From: Mycobacterium nebraskense
Lineage (GTDB): Bacteria > Actinomycetota > Actinomycetes > Mycobacteriales > Mycobacteriaceae
Assembly (NCBI RefSeq): GCF_002102255.1
Contig: NZ_LQPH01000189.1
Coordinates: forward strand, 1-58,791
DNA: 58,791 nt
Reading direction: 5' to 3'
Shown: positions 52,272 through 58,791 of the stretch, piece after piece
How positions within the stretch are numbered: position 1 is the stretch's first letter
Layout: each line of letters begins with the position of its first letter
Notes under the pieces: generated by a model
Seen by the model: the letters and a program-made list of their open reading frames with translations, nothing else
Told to the model about the DNA's origin: nothing
Databases searched by the model: none
Program-made: the position numbers and the translations under genes

Positions 52272-53435
52272 ATGGACACCATGGAACAGATGCTGTCGAT
52301 GCTGCTCAGCGGCGCCGTCGAAACCCTCGACATACCACCGCATCTCCAGGCCCTCGCCATCGCCAGCTATGAAGAGGTCGGGAACTGGCTGGCCGAGCAT
52401 GGCGAACACCGCTGCCGGGTATACCCGCAAGGCTCATTCCGCCTCGGCACAGTCGTGCGGCCGCACAGCCTCACCGGCGACTTCGACATCGACCTGGTCT
52501 TCTTGATGCTCCTCGCGAAGGAAGCCACCACCCAGGCGCGCCTCAAACAAGACGTCGGCGACCTCCTACACAGCTACCTGGACTGGAAAGAACGCAACGG
52601 GCACCCTGGCGGGCTGAAGACCTGCGAATCCCGACGGCGCTGCTGGACACTCGATGACCCCGTCAACGGGTTCCACCTCGACGTCCTGCCCGCAATCCCC
52701 GATCTCGAGTACCTGCCCACCGGCATCCTGCTGACCGACAAAGAGCTGTTCCACTGGCAGCACAGCGACCCGATCGGCTACGCCAACTGGTTCCGGAGAC
52801 GGTCACAGGAGCTGCAGAACAAGGTGATCACCGCAGCAGCCCAACGCGGCGTCGACGTGGAGGACGTCCCCATCTGGGAATTCCGCACCACCTTGCAGCG
52901 CGTCGTACAGGTCCTCAAGTGGCACTGCATGCTCTACTTTGCCGACGATCCCGACAACCGTCCTCCCTCGATCCTCATCACTACACTGGCCGCCAAGGCC
53001 TACCGCGGGGAAACGGACCTATTCACTGCCACACGTAACGCGCTGGCCGGCATGAACCGCTACATCGAGGACCGCAACGGCGTCAACTGGGTCGCCAACC
53101 CCGCCCACGAGGAAGAAAACTTCGTCGACAAATGGAAGGAGTACCCGGAACGCCGAAAGGCGTATTACGCCTGGCAACGCGACCTCGCCGACACCCTGGA
53201 CGACGCACTGAGCCTGCGGGGCAAGGGATTGCAGACCGTCGCCTCCCAGCTCGCGCAGAGCTTCGGCGCTGAGCCCATACGGCAGTCGACCCTGAAATAC
53301 GGCCAGCGGATGCGCGGCCACACCACAAACCGATCACTCCGCCTCGGCACCACCGGACTGCTGGCACCCAGTGCGACGGGGATCGCCGTCCCTCCCCACA
53401 ACTTCTATGGCCAGCACCCCGACCCGAGCCATTAA
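52272..53435 (+). CDS. CD-NTase, CBASS cyclic-oligonucleotide synthase
   Basis: A 387-residue cGAS/DncV-like nucleotidyltransferase. The active site is visible: QGSFRLGT (Gly54-Ser55), the D-x-D pair Asp72/Asp74 in DFDIDLVF, and the third Asp137 in FHLDVLP. On sensing phage it should make a cyclic di- or trinucleotide that activates the upstream patatin. The clade and product cannot be assigned from sequence reading. AAGGAGA precedes the ATG. The 3' end overlaps the E2-like gene by 29 bp, indicating coupled translation. Confidence 0.92.
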   Translation: MDTMEQMLSMLLSGAVETLDIPPHLQALAIASYEEVGNWLAEHGEHRCRVYPQGSFRLGTVVRPHSLTGDFDIDLVFLMLLAKEATTQARLKQDVGDLLHSYLDWKERNGHPGGLKTCESRRRCWTLDDPVNGFHLDVLPAIPDLEYLPTGILLTDKELFHWQHSDPIGYANWFRRRSQELQNKVITAAAQRGVDVEDVPIWEFRTTLQRVVQVLKWHCMLYFADDPDNRPPSILITTLAAKAYRGETDLFTATRNALAGMNRYIEDRNGVNWVANPAHEEENFVDKWKEYPERRKAYYAWQRDLADTLDDALSLRGKGLQTVASQLAQSFGAEPIRQSTLKYGQRMRGHTTNRSLRLGTTGLLAPSATGIAVPPHNFYGQHPDPSH

Positions 53436-53838
53436 CCTGGCGCAACACCTCGTCGCTGTACGATTAGCAATCCCCGACGCCCGCGGACGGATCAAGCGCG
53501 GTCAACTCGACTGCATCGTGCCGATCCAGCCCACCCCGGCGAGCCAAACCTACAGTGCACGAATGCAATACACGCACTGGACACCGCCCCACGTCCATAT
53601 CGTAGAACCGACTCTCGCACTCCATCCCGGCGCGACCCACCTGCCCCACGTCTATTCGGGCAACGAACTCTGCCTCTACTTTCCTGGCGAATGGCAGCAC
53701 GGCATGCTCCTCGCTACCACTATCGTGCCATGGACAGCCGAATGGCTACTCCACTATGAAATCTGGCTTGCCACAGGCGAATGGACCGGTGGCGGTTACC
53801 ATCCCACCCGAGCCGACAGAGCAAGCCGATTCGGGTAA
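53407..53838 (+). CDS. E2-like ubiquitin-conjugating-fold protein of short type II CBASS
   Basis: A 143-residue protein. The C-terminal half, HVYSGNELCLYFPGEW then TIVPWTAEWLLHYEIWLATG, is the conserved core of E2-like proteins that accompany CD-NTases in type II-short CBASS; Cys89 in NELCLY is the candidate catalytic Cys. Such proteins conjugate or prime the CD-NTase through its C-terminus. No E1 (ThiF-like) or JAB deconjugase gene is next to it, so the locus is the E2-only form. ATG at 53407 lies inside the end of the CD-NTase gene. Confidence 0.82.
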   Translation: MASTPTRAINLAQHLVAVRLAIPDARGRIKRGQLDCIVPIQPTPASQTYSARMQYTHWTPPHVHIVEPTLALHPGATHLPHVYSGNELCLYFPGEWQHGMLLATTIVPWTAEWLLHYEIWLATGEWTGGGYHPTRADRASRFG

Positions 53839-53919
53839 ACGCCCACCGAGCTATAGCATCGAAAACGTCAAGAGTTCCTCGCGATTCTCTGCGCGCTGGC
53901 GGTCTGTCGTGGGCGCCGG

Positions 53920-54372
53920 TCAGGCGTCCGTCTTCTCCCATTTTGCGAAGACTTCGCCGTTCGTTCGCTTCAAGCGAATCGGAACCTTGACCGGTTTGAC
54001 GGCGAGGCCGGGATGGGGTTCAGGTGCCCGCCGAGTCAATTGTGTGACAACAGCTTGCCCGGTGCTCACGAAGTAGGTGGGTCGAGCGCCGTGGATATGT
54101 GGGCGCATTTCGCCCCAAGGGTCGATTGCGACCCAGAAGGGCATTCGATGCGTGGCTTGAACCCAACTGCTGACCGGATCTCCGTCCAGGTAAAACTCGG
54201 GCCGTCCGCGAGTGGTTTGCCTGAGCCCGAGGAGAATTTGGATGTACGTGTAGAAGTCGCGCTCCTGATTGGTGTTGATCGTGCCGACGAGTTCCCAGTG
54301 TTCGCCTGGGGATTGGCCGTCATACTCGATTCGCGCGAAAGTGGTCGACACCCACACCTGCGGAGTAGTCAT
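53920..54372 (-). CDS. Hypothetical protein convergent with CBASS
   Basis: A 150-residue protein beginning MTTPQVWVSTTFARIEYDG. The sequence is rich in beta-strand and aromatic residues (MPFWVAIDPWGEMRPHIHG), with no membrane segment, signal or catalytic motif that I can identify. It converges on the CBASS operon, ending 82 bp from the E2-like gene. It could be an accessory or unrelated island gene. Confidence 0.5.
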   Translation of the reverse strand: MTTPQVWVSTTFARIEYDGQSPGEHWELVGTINTNQERDFYTYIQILLGLRQTTRGRPEFYLDGDPVSSWVQATHRMPFWVAIDPWGEMRPHIHGARPTYFVSTGQAVVTQLTRRAPEPHPGLAVKPVKVPIRLKRTNGEVFAKWEKTDA

Positions 54373-54746
54373 GTCACCATTCTGCCGGGTGAGTGAGCGA
54401 TTAATCCGGCAAGTCCAGTTAGATATGGATCATGGAATACCGCTGTTATCCATGAAAAACAGCTCCACAACGGATGACCAACGCCTATTCCAGGTTTGAG
54501 CCGTTGTCCGTCACGTAATTCCCTGGCACTGGCCGGATCTCGGCTCAGCCTGAATCTCGGCACGATTCAACCGAGCACAATTCTGCCCAGTCTGGATCTG
54601 CGCCATAGCGTGGCTTGAACGAGTTCTCGCGGCGGCGCCGCGCGGCGGAGGCGACGAGGAGCAGCAGCAGCCCGCAGAGGCACGCCGTCGCGGCAAACGG
54701 GCGCGGTGTATCGGTGCCGGACGCTCACGTTGGCATCCACCACACC

Positions 54747-54980
54747 AATGGGGTCCCCACACATCGCTTTCAGGCAGGGCCAGCGCCGACCTCAAACCGT
54801 TGCTGCAGGGCGATGGGCCATGCGGGAATCACGGTGACCGCCGACACCTGCGCCGACGGGCAATTCGACAGCATTGCCGTGCGTCTGACTCGCTGGTTGA
54901 CCTTCCGCCAGACGGCAACCAGGTCGTGCGGCCCCAACCTGGCCCCATTTGGCCCCATAGAAGGACCGCATGGCCGCCCC
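54747..54980 (+). pseudogene. Tyrosine recombinase (integrase), C-terminal remnant
   Basis: One frame reads RAMGHAGITVTADTCADGQF near 54810 followed by a Leu-Arg-rich helix and PNLAP. This is the C-terminal box of mycobacterial tyrosine integrases, in which an R-x-x-GH-x-x-x-x-T-x-D-x-Y pattern precedes the nucleophile; the Tyr position reads Cys here. No N-terminal or SAM-like core domain is joined to it. It lies about 50 bp from the right att-like repeat, where an integrase is expected. Confidence 0.65.
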
Positions 54981-55031
54981 GCCGGCGCCACGTTCATACT
55001 CTTATACGCTTCTCACCTGCGTAAACAATCC

Positions 55032-55188
55032 GGTGGCCAGGGGCGGGATCGAACCGCCGACCTTCCGCTTTTCAGGCGGAGTTCTGGCCTACACCAATGT
55101 GTTTCAGCCGGTCAGACCAGAAGCGCAACCGGCATTCGGACGTGTTGGATCAGTCGGTCTGGCTCGTTGGCCCCATGTTGGCCCCATG
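55032..55188 (-). repeat. Right 157-bp att-like repeat containing the 3' half of tRNA-Phe(GAA)
   Basis: The same anticodon loop, T arm and acceptor 3' strand as at 38948-38995, identical over 48 bp, then about 90 percent identity by eye to the end of the repeat. It too lacks the 5' half of the tRNA, so the intact tRNA-Phe must lie beyond another element to the right. This marks the right end of the defence island and suggests tandem integration. Confidence 0.85.
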
Positions 55189-55409
55189 AGATAACCCAAT
55201 CTGCGTGGCAAGCCGATCGGGTTACTTGGTCGGTAGAAGCGGACTTGGGCGAAGTCTTAGTGCGATGGTTTTCGCTTACCGAACAGAGCGCGGCGGTCCC
55301 GGCGGATCTCATAGAGACGCCAACTGAACTATCGACCGCAACTGAAAGGCTGGATGCAGTCCAATTTGCTTGCGTGTGGTCCGATGGGCACCACCGCGCG
55401 CATCCCAAT

Positions 55410-56081
55410 CTAGAGCAGTTTCACCGGCGCTGGCTCAAGCACTAGGCCCCACGGCGTGGTGACGTTGAGGAGCGGTTCGGGCGGCGGGTCGGTGAGCGCG
55501 ATGGGGTCTCCGGCCAAGCTCGCGGTGCCGCGCCCCTCGAAGAGTGCGACGCAAGCGTTGCCGTCCAGGCGGGACGGGAACCGGACGGCGCCGGCGCCTC
55601 GGTCAAAAAGGTCCGCGGCGATCGTCTGCGTGATGGCGCGGCGACTGGTGGTGATCTCGCGCAGATCGAGGTGCTGCAGGTCGTGCTCGAGCAGCAGTTC
55701 GACGTGGCGATCCTCGATCTCCTGGCGTGTGGGCACGTCGGTGAGATCGATCAAGGGGCCATCGAGCTTCAGGACTGTGGGAACGAGGGCGTGCTGTATG
55801 CGCCACTGCGCAGTGACCGGCTTCTCAGTGAAGTCTTGGGCAGCCTCAGGTCCGTAGCGCTCAACATGGCGGCGCAGCGCGCCGAGGTTCGGCCGGAAGT
55901 CGGCTAGCACCTCGCGAAGACACGTTTCCGCCAAGTCAGCACAATAGAGCGTGCGGAACCGGCGGTAGACGTCGTCGAAACGGTGACTGAACTGGTACAG
56001 CTCCAGCGGAGTGAAGCCGAGCGGGTCAGCGTAATAGCCGACCCGCCACAGGGTTCGCCCCTGCTCGGGCGCCGCGATCAC
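55410..56081 (-). CDS. RES-domain toxin
   Basis: A 223-residue RES-fold toxin of the ADP-ribosyltransferase-like type. LWRVGYYADP near the N-terminus, FRTLYCADLAETCLREVLADF and a downstream Ser/Arg-rich strand contain the conserved Arg, Glu and Ser that name the family. RES toxins such as MbcT (Rv1989c) deplete NAD+. The GTG start overlaps the antitoxin stop (GTGA), fixing the start and the operon. Confidence 0.85.
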   Translation of the reverse strand: MIAAPEQGRTLWRVGYYADPLGFTPLELYQFSHRFDDVYRRFRTLYCADLAETCLREVLADFRPNLGALRRHVERYGPEAAQDFTEKPVTAQWRIQHALVPTVLKLDGPLIDLTDVPTRQEIEDRHVELLLEHDLQHLDLREITTSRRAITQTIAADLFDRGAGAVRFPSRLDGNACVALFEGRGTASLAGDPIALTDPPPEPLLNVTTPWGLVLEPAPVKLL

Positions 56082-56473
56082 GACTGGAAGCTGGCGACCT
56101 GCCGTGCAGCCCGGACAACCATCGCGAACTCCGCGGTGTCGACCGCCGCACCGAGCACCTCGATCGGCGCGCGATCGTCCAAGCGCGTGTTGGTGCCAAA
56201 CAGCCACGCCCGCGCCGTCTTGTCGTCGTAAGCATCGACGAGCATCCTGACGACCTTGTAGCCCTCACGTAACCGGCGCTCGGTCGCGCCGTGAGGTTCC
56301 GGGCCGCCCTTGCGCGCGTAGCGGCCGATTTGCTTGGCGTCAGCCAAGCCCGCCATCGCCGCCGCGACGCGCTGGCCGACGGCCTCTTGCAGATACGCGG
56401 CGATCTCGCGGATCGAAAGCGTCGCTGCCTCATCATCAAGCCGCTGCGCCGCAGAGACGGTCAAGACTGGCAT
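56078..56473 (-). CDS. Xre/MbcA-ParS-type antitoxin of the RES toxin
   Basis: A 131-residue antitoxin. The N-terminal part is an HTH-like helical region (LSIREIAAYLQEAVGQRVAAAMAGLADAKQIGRYARKG), and the C-terminal DKTARAWLFGTNTRLDDRAPIEVLG matches the DUF2384 segment that neutralises RES toxins. GGAGGTG precedes the ATG. It is transcribed ahead of the toxin, as usual in RES-Xre pairs. Confidence 0.85.
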   Translation of the reverse strand: MPVLTVSAAQRLDDEAATLSIREIAAYLQEAVGQRVAAAMAGLADAKQIGRYARKGGPEPHGATERRLREGYKVVRMLVDAYDDKTARAWLFGTNTRLDDRAPIEVLGAAVDTAEFAMVVRAARQVASFQS

Positions 56474-56917
56474 ATCGCACCTCCACGTTGATCTACCTGA
56501 GACGCTACCACATAAACACCTGAGAACACACCCTGAAGCTACACCTGATAGCCACCAGGCCTGGCCTACGGTTCGCGGTTGGAGCCGTTGAATCAGCATG
56601 TTCGCGCAAAAATGCCGCCAACGACGCCGCTCACTGGCCACGATTCGACCTCTAAGGTATGAGCTAACCGGTCACCGTCTCCTCCAGTGCGCACGGTCTC
56701 ATAGCTGCACGTCAGCGAGGTTCAGCCGTTCCCGCTGTGACGCTCCGTCCCTCTTGTTCGCATCGGTTCCACCGTGTTCTGTGGCCAAATCCGTGGCCAT
56801 TCCAACAGCCATAAGTGGGCCCATGCGCAACCCGCGGCGCGAGCCGTCGCGGGTGACACGATTACAGATAAGCCGCGAACGTCACCACGAGAAGATCGGC
56901 GAGCGCGTCCGAGCCAC
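56474..56917. other. Gap without recognisable gene
   Basis: About 440 bp upstream of the antitoxin. The region just above its ATG should hold the promoter. No convincing coding frame, repeat or RNA gene was seen in the remainder. Confidence 0.45.
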
Positions 56918-57242
56918 CTAGGCGTAGAGACTCATCCACCGTGCGATGGTCGGCTCCATGCGCTCGGGCACGAGCGAATCCGCGTCCCGTTGATCCCGCC
57001 GTACGTTCCTGTCGGGGTCGCTGAGCAACCAGATGGTTCGCGCCGATGTCTCCATCGCCGAACGGCATAGTTGCATTATGGACGACGCGTAGAGGTTCCT
57101 CGTCGTCGTCCGTTGATCTACGAGCAACGCGGCCGCGTACAGGTTCTCCGTGGCGCTCATCATCGGAATCAAACACTCCTCGGTGACCGCTGTCCGTTAT
57201 AACCGGATCTGGGGCATTCTCAATGAAGGCGAGGTCAACGCA

Positions 57243-57265
57243 CTATCTGAACGATATCGTGATAG
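57243..57265. promoter_or_regulatory. Palindromic operator/promoter of vapBC
   Basis: ACGATATCGT (57251-57260) is a perfect palindrome flanked by CTATC (57243) and GATAG (57261). It ends 9 bp before the GTG of vapB. TAGCAT at 57262-57267 is a plausible -10, which would make the transcript nearly leaderless. Autoregulation by the VapBC complex is expected. Confidence 0.5.
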
Positions 57266-57274
57266 CATCGCTCT

Positions 57275-57526
57275 GTGGCGCAGATTCTCATCCGTCAACT
57301 TGAGGACGACACCAAGGCCAAATTGCAGCGACTAGCCCGTCAACACGGTCGCAGCACCGAGGAGGAGGTGCGCGAGATCTTACGGAACGCAGTCCGGCAC
57401 GTCGATAATCCGCCTGGGCGGCTCGGGTCTCGTATCGCGTCACGCTTCAAAGGCGTGGGCCTGACCGAGGACATACCCGAACTGCGGGGACAGCCCGTCC
57501 AGCCGGCACAGTTCAACGAATCATGA
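57275..57526 (+). CDS. vapB: VapB/FitA-like antitoxin
   Basis: An 83-residue ribbon-helix-helix antitoxin. The N-terminus MAQILIRQLEDDTKAKLQRLARQHGRSTEEEVREIL is the FitA/Arc-type DNA-binding fold, and the C-terminal tail RFKGVGLTEDIPELRG would wrap the toxin. GTG is used without a Shine-Dalgarno. The stop overlaps vapC by ATGA. Carried inside the inverted-repeat cassette. Confidence 0.88.
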   Translation: MAQILIRQLEDDTKAKLQRLARQHGRSTEEEVREILRNAVRHVDNPPGRLGSRIASRFKGVGLTEDIPELRGQPVQPAQFNES

Positions 57527-57939
57527 TCGTGCTGGACACCAATGTGCTCTCCGCGTTGATGCGGGACACACCCGATCCGGCCGTCGTGGAATGGCTCGAT
57601 AATCAGCCCACCGAATCAATCTGGACGACATCGGTAACAGTATTCGAGATACGCACTGGAATTGAACTTTTGACGCCAAGCCGCCGACGCAAGCGGCTCG
57701 ACGAGATCTTTTCTCAACTCCTCGACGAAGACCTTGATGGTCGTGTGCAATCCTTCGACCTGACGGCTGCGTTTGCCGCTGGGACCATCGCCGCCACCCA
57801 ACAACGAGGTGGGCGTGCGGTGGAAATTCGTGATGTGCAGATCGCCGGCATCGCCGCGTCCCGGCACGCAACTGTGGCTACCCGCAATACTCGCCACTTC
57901 GACGGAACGGGCGTCGACCTGGTCAACCCCTGGGACTGA
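57523..57939 (+). CDS. vapC: VapC/FitB-like PIN-domain toxin
   Basis: A 138-residue PIN nuclease. Asp5 in MIVLDTNVLSALM, Glu in VTVFEIRTGI, Asp in EIRDVQIAGIA and the ATRNTRHF strand form the acidic centre of FitB-like VapC toxins, which cleave tRNA or rRNA. It is coupled to the antitoxin gene by ATGA and ends 14 bp before the right inverted repeat of the cassette. Confidence 0.9.
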   Translation: MIVLDTNVLSALMRDTPDPAVVEWLDNQPTESIWTTSVTVFEIRTGIELLTPSRRRKRLDEIFSQLLDEDLDGRVQSFDLTAAFAAGTIAATQQRGGRAVEIRDVQIAGIAASRHATVATRNTRHFDGTGVDLVNPWD

Positions 57940-58012
57940 CGTCGTGCCCCAGATTCATTGAGAATGCCCCAGATCCAGTGATAACGGACAACCGCCGCAT
58001 CCCCCGCCGGCA

Positions 58013-58791
58013 CTAAGGGATACGCCTCCTTAAAAGCGGCGTCGTCGCCGACAAACGGGCTCCCCGGCTCAGGATGGTGCGGGTGCAGTCCCCACTGCCG
58101 CAATTCCGCGCACGCTTGGCACGGTTGCCGATGCGGTCCAGCACGCCGTTCGTCGCCAAATTGACCAGTGCTTCTATCATCTGCTGATCCGGCTGCATAA
58201 CGAGTCTCCTATTACAACACCAAACACGCCCTGGCTGCGCGGTACGTTCACAATGCACCTGTCCAACGACAAGTCCGGGGTGTTCAAGGGCGCGCCGGCC
58301 ATTGAGTAACAATTGCGACGTTGCATTTCGTAAGGCGGACGCCCGCGTTGGAGTCTGGGACCTAAGGGGACAATCGGCTTCCCACGCAGCGACTTCCACG
58401 TCAGGCAGCGGATTATCGAAGGTGTCGGAAACTGAGAGATTCTGTAGCTGGCCGAATTGACGCGGTGTGTTTGTTGAAGCTTGCATATCGGGCGGCGGTG
58501 GCTCGTCCCAAGCCTTCGCCATCAACGTCGGATCGTCGAGGTCTCGGCAAGCGTCGGCTGCTCGGCGGAGCTGTTCCGCTGTCATCCGTTCTGCAGGCTT
58601 GTGCCGCGGTGCCTTATCGGACATTGGTGACCCTGAAGATCTCTGATCGTAAGCGGATGGGCGTAGGTTGAACTCTATCTTGGTGGTCAATTCGTCACGG
58701 TGCCAGTTCTCCCCAGTTGCGTCCAGCAGAGTGGTGTACGAGCCGGTGATGACCGGCGTGTCGTAGCCGGATGAATGAAGGTCATCGCGTG
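58013..58791 (-). CDS. Hypothetical protein, open through the right window edge; 3' boundary uncertain
   Basis: The frame is open from the last base of the window. The first part reads GYDTPVITGSYTTLLDATGE, and a possible internal ATG at 58624 begins MSDKAPRHKPAERMTAEQLR; both look coding. From about 58300 downward the translation becomes Arg/Cys-rich and loses coding character, and the ATG of the interrupted hypothetical gene (58199) lies in the same frame. The real gene or genes probably end near 58300, with a degraded junction. No family is recognised. Confidence 0.35.
   Translation of the reverse strand, partial: RDDLHSSGYDTPVITGSYTTLLDATGENWHRDELTTKIEFNLRPSAYDQRSSGSPMSDKAPRHKPAERMTAEQLRRAADACRDLDDPTLMAKAWDEPPPPDMQASTNTPRQFGQLQNLSVSDTFDNPLPDVEVAAWEADCPLRSQTPTRASALRNATSQLLLNGRRALEHPGLVVGQVHCERTAQPGRVWCCNRRLVMQPDQQMIEALVNLATNGVLDRIGNRAKRARNCGSGDCTRTILSRGARLSATTPLLRRRIP

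Larger units (their letters stand above)
57191..57990. mobile_element. 800-bp transposon-like cassette carrying vapBC
   Basis: Terminal inverted repeats of 37 bp (57191-57227 and 57954-57990) match at 35 positions and begin TGTCCGTTAT. Immediately outside lie identical 5-bp direct repeats ACCGC (57186-57190 and 57991-57995), a target-site duplication. No transposase is inside, so it must be moved in trans. Repeat length and 5-bp duplication resemble Tn3-family elements, but the ends do not start with GGGG, so the family is unassigned. The only passengers are the vapB and vapC genes. Confidence 0.82.
56918..58199 (-). pseudogene. Hypothetical gene interrupted by the vapBC cassette and by a frameshift
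   Basis: ATG at 58199, preceded by AGGAG, begins MQPDQQMIEALVNLATNGVL. The frame shifts near 58110 (minus strand), after which it reads LRQWGLHPHHPEPGSPFVG and PLVPAGDAAV up to the cassette. Beyond the cassette it resumes as TEECLIPMMSATENLYAAAL and ends at a stop at 56918, including the typical segment AMETSARTIWLLSDPD. Removing 57191-57995 (cassette plus one 5-bp duplication) joins the two halves in frame. The family is not identified. Confidence 0.7.

Noticed and set aside
54615..55445. A 276-residue plus-strand protein
   Set aside because: The frame runs through an integrase remnant and the att repeat and has no continuous family similarity; only 54747-54980 reads as coding.
38948..58791. 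CRISPR array
   Set aside because: No regularly spaced short direct repeats were seen; repeats in the region are att-type, operator or terminal inverted repeats.

Overview
The window is high-GC actinobacterial DNA and almost certainly mycobacterial. It carries close homologues of M. tuberculosis MmcO, NarL with its partner kinase, a proline iminopeptidase, a VanX/LpqR-like dipeptidase and an Rv2951c-type F420 oxidoreductase, alongside the dense overlapping catabolic operons typical of environmental mycobacteria. All functional calls were made by reading translated sequence and from remembered family features; no database search was run.

Positions 1-33270: a conserved chromosomal backbone interrupted by catabolic operons. 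As I remember the H37Rv map, lpqR, an Rv0839-like methyltransferase, pip, the Rv0843-like E1-alpha, narL, the Rv0845-like kinase and mmcO lie in the same relative order and orientation as Rv0838-Rv0846c, inverted in this window. Three blocks of degradation genes sit in the gaps. (a) 1662-10811 (-) is one tightly overlapped eight-gene operon: MhpC-like hydrolase, MhpA-like phenol hydroxylase, MhpB-like extradiol dioxygenase, KstD-like flavoprotein dehydrogenase, luciferase-like oxidoreductase, SDR, cyclase-family hydrolase and a second alpha/beta hydrolase. It faces an IclR regulator and a second KstD-like dehydrogenase (10940-13245, +). This looks like a pathway that desaturates and aromatises an alicyclic ring, hydroxylates it and cleaves it meta. 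(b) 16305-18332 (-) holds a thiolase and a MeaB-type GTPase. (c) 19464-31054 holds an acyl-CoA ligase, a two-subunit acyl-CoA dehydrogenase and an enoyl-CoA hydratase-like protein (-); a ferredoxin, a small ferredoxin-like-barrel protein and an amidohydrolase (+); then a B12-dependent acyl-CoA mutase (two subunits), an LLM oxidoreductase, a CoA-transferase and a SnoaL-like protein (-). Blocks b and c share a palindromic operator, GAGAA-N5-TTCTC.

Positions 32671-38846: accessory metabolism. A TetR regulator faces a CocE-type hydrolase, followed by an F420 oxidoreductase, a tautomerase, an ArsR regulator and two SAM methyltransferases.

Positions 38948-55188: a roughly 16 kb integrative defence island bounded by 157-bp direct repeats. 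Each repeat begins with the 3' half of a tRNA-Phe gene, and an integrase remnant lies beside the right copy. Contents in order: an AbiE-type IV toxin-antitoxin pair, a solitary proteasome-beta-like Ntn hydrolase, a membrane-anchored protein with a small partner, two adjacent proteins with HEPN R-x4-H motifs, a large PIN-like protein, a single-chain XRE-ImmA regulator, and a short type II CBASS operon (patatin effector, CD-NTase, E2-like protein) transcribed divergently from that regulator.

Positions 55410-58791: a second, more degraded element. It has a RES-Xre toxin-antitoxin pair and a vapBC pair carried inside an 800-bp transposon-like cassette (37-bp terminal inverted repeats, 5-bp target duplication) that has landed in a hypothetical gene. 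Conceptual removal of the cassette restores that gene's reading frame.
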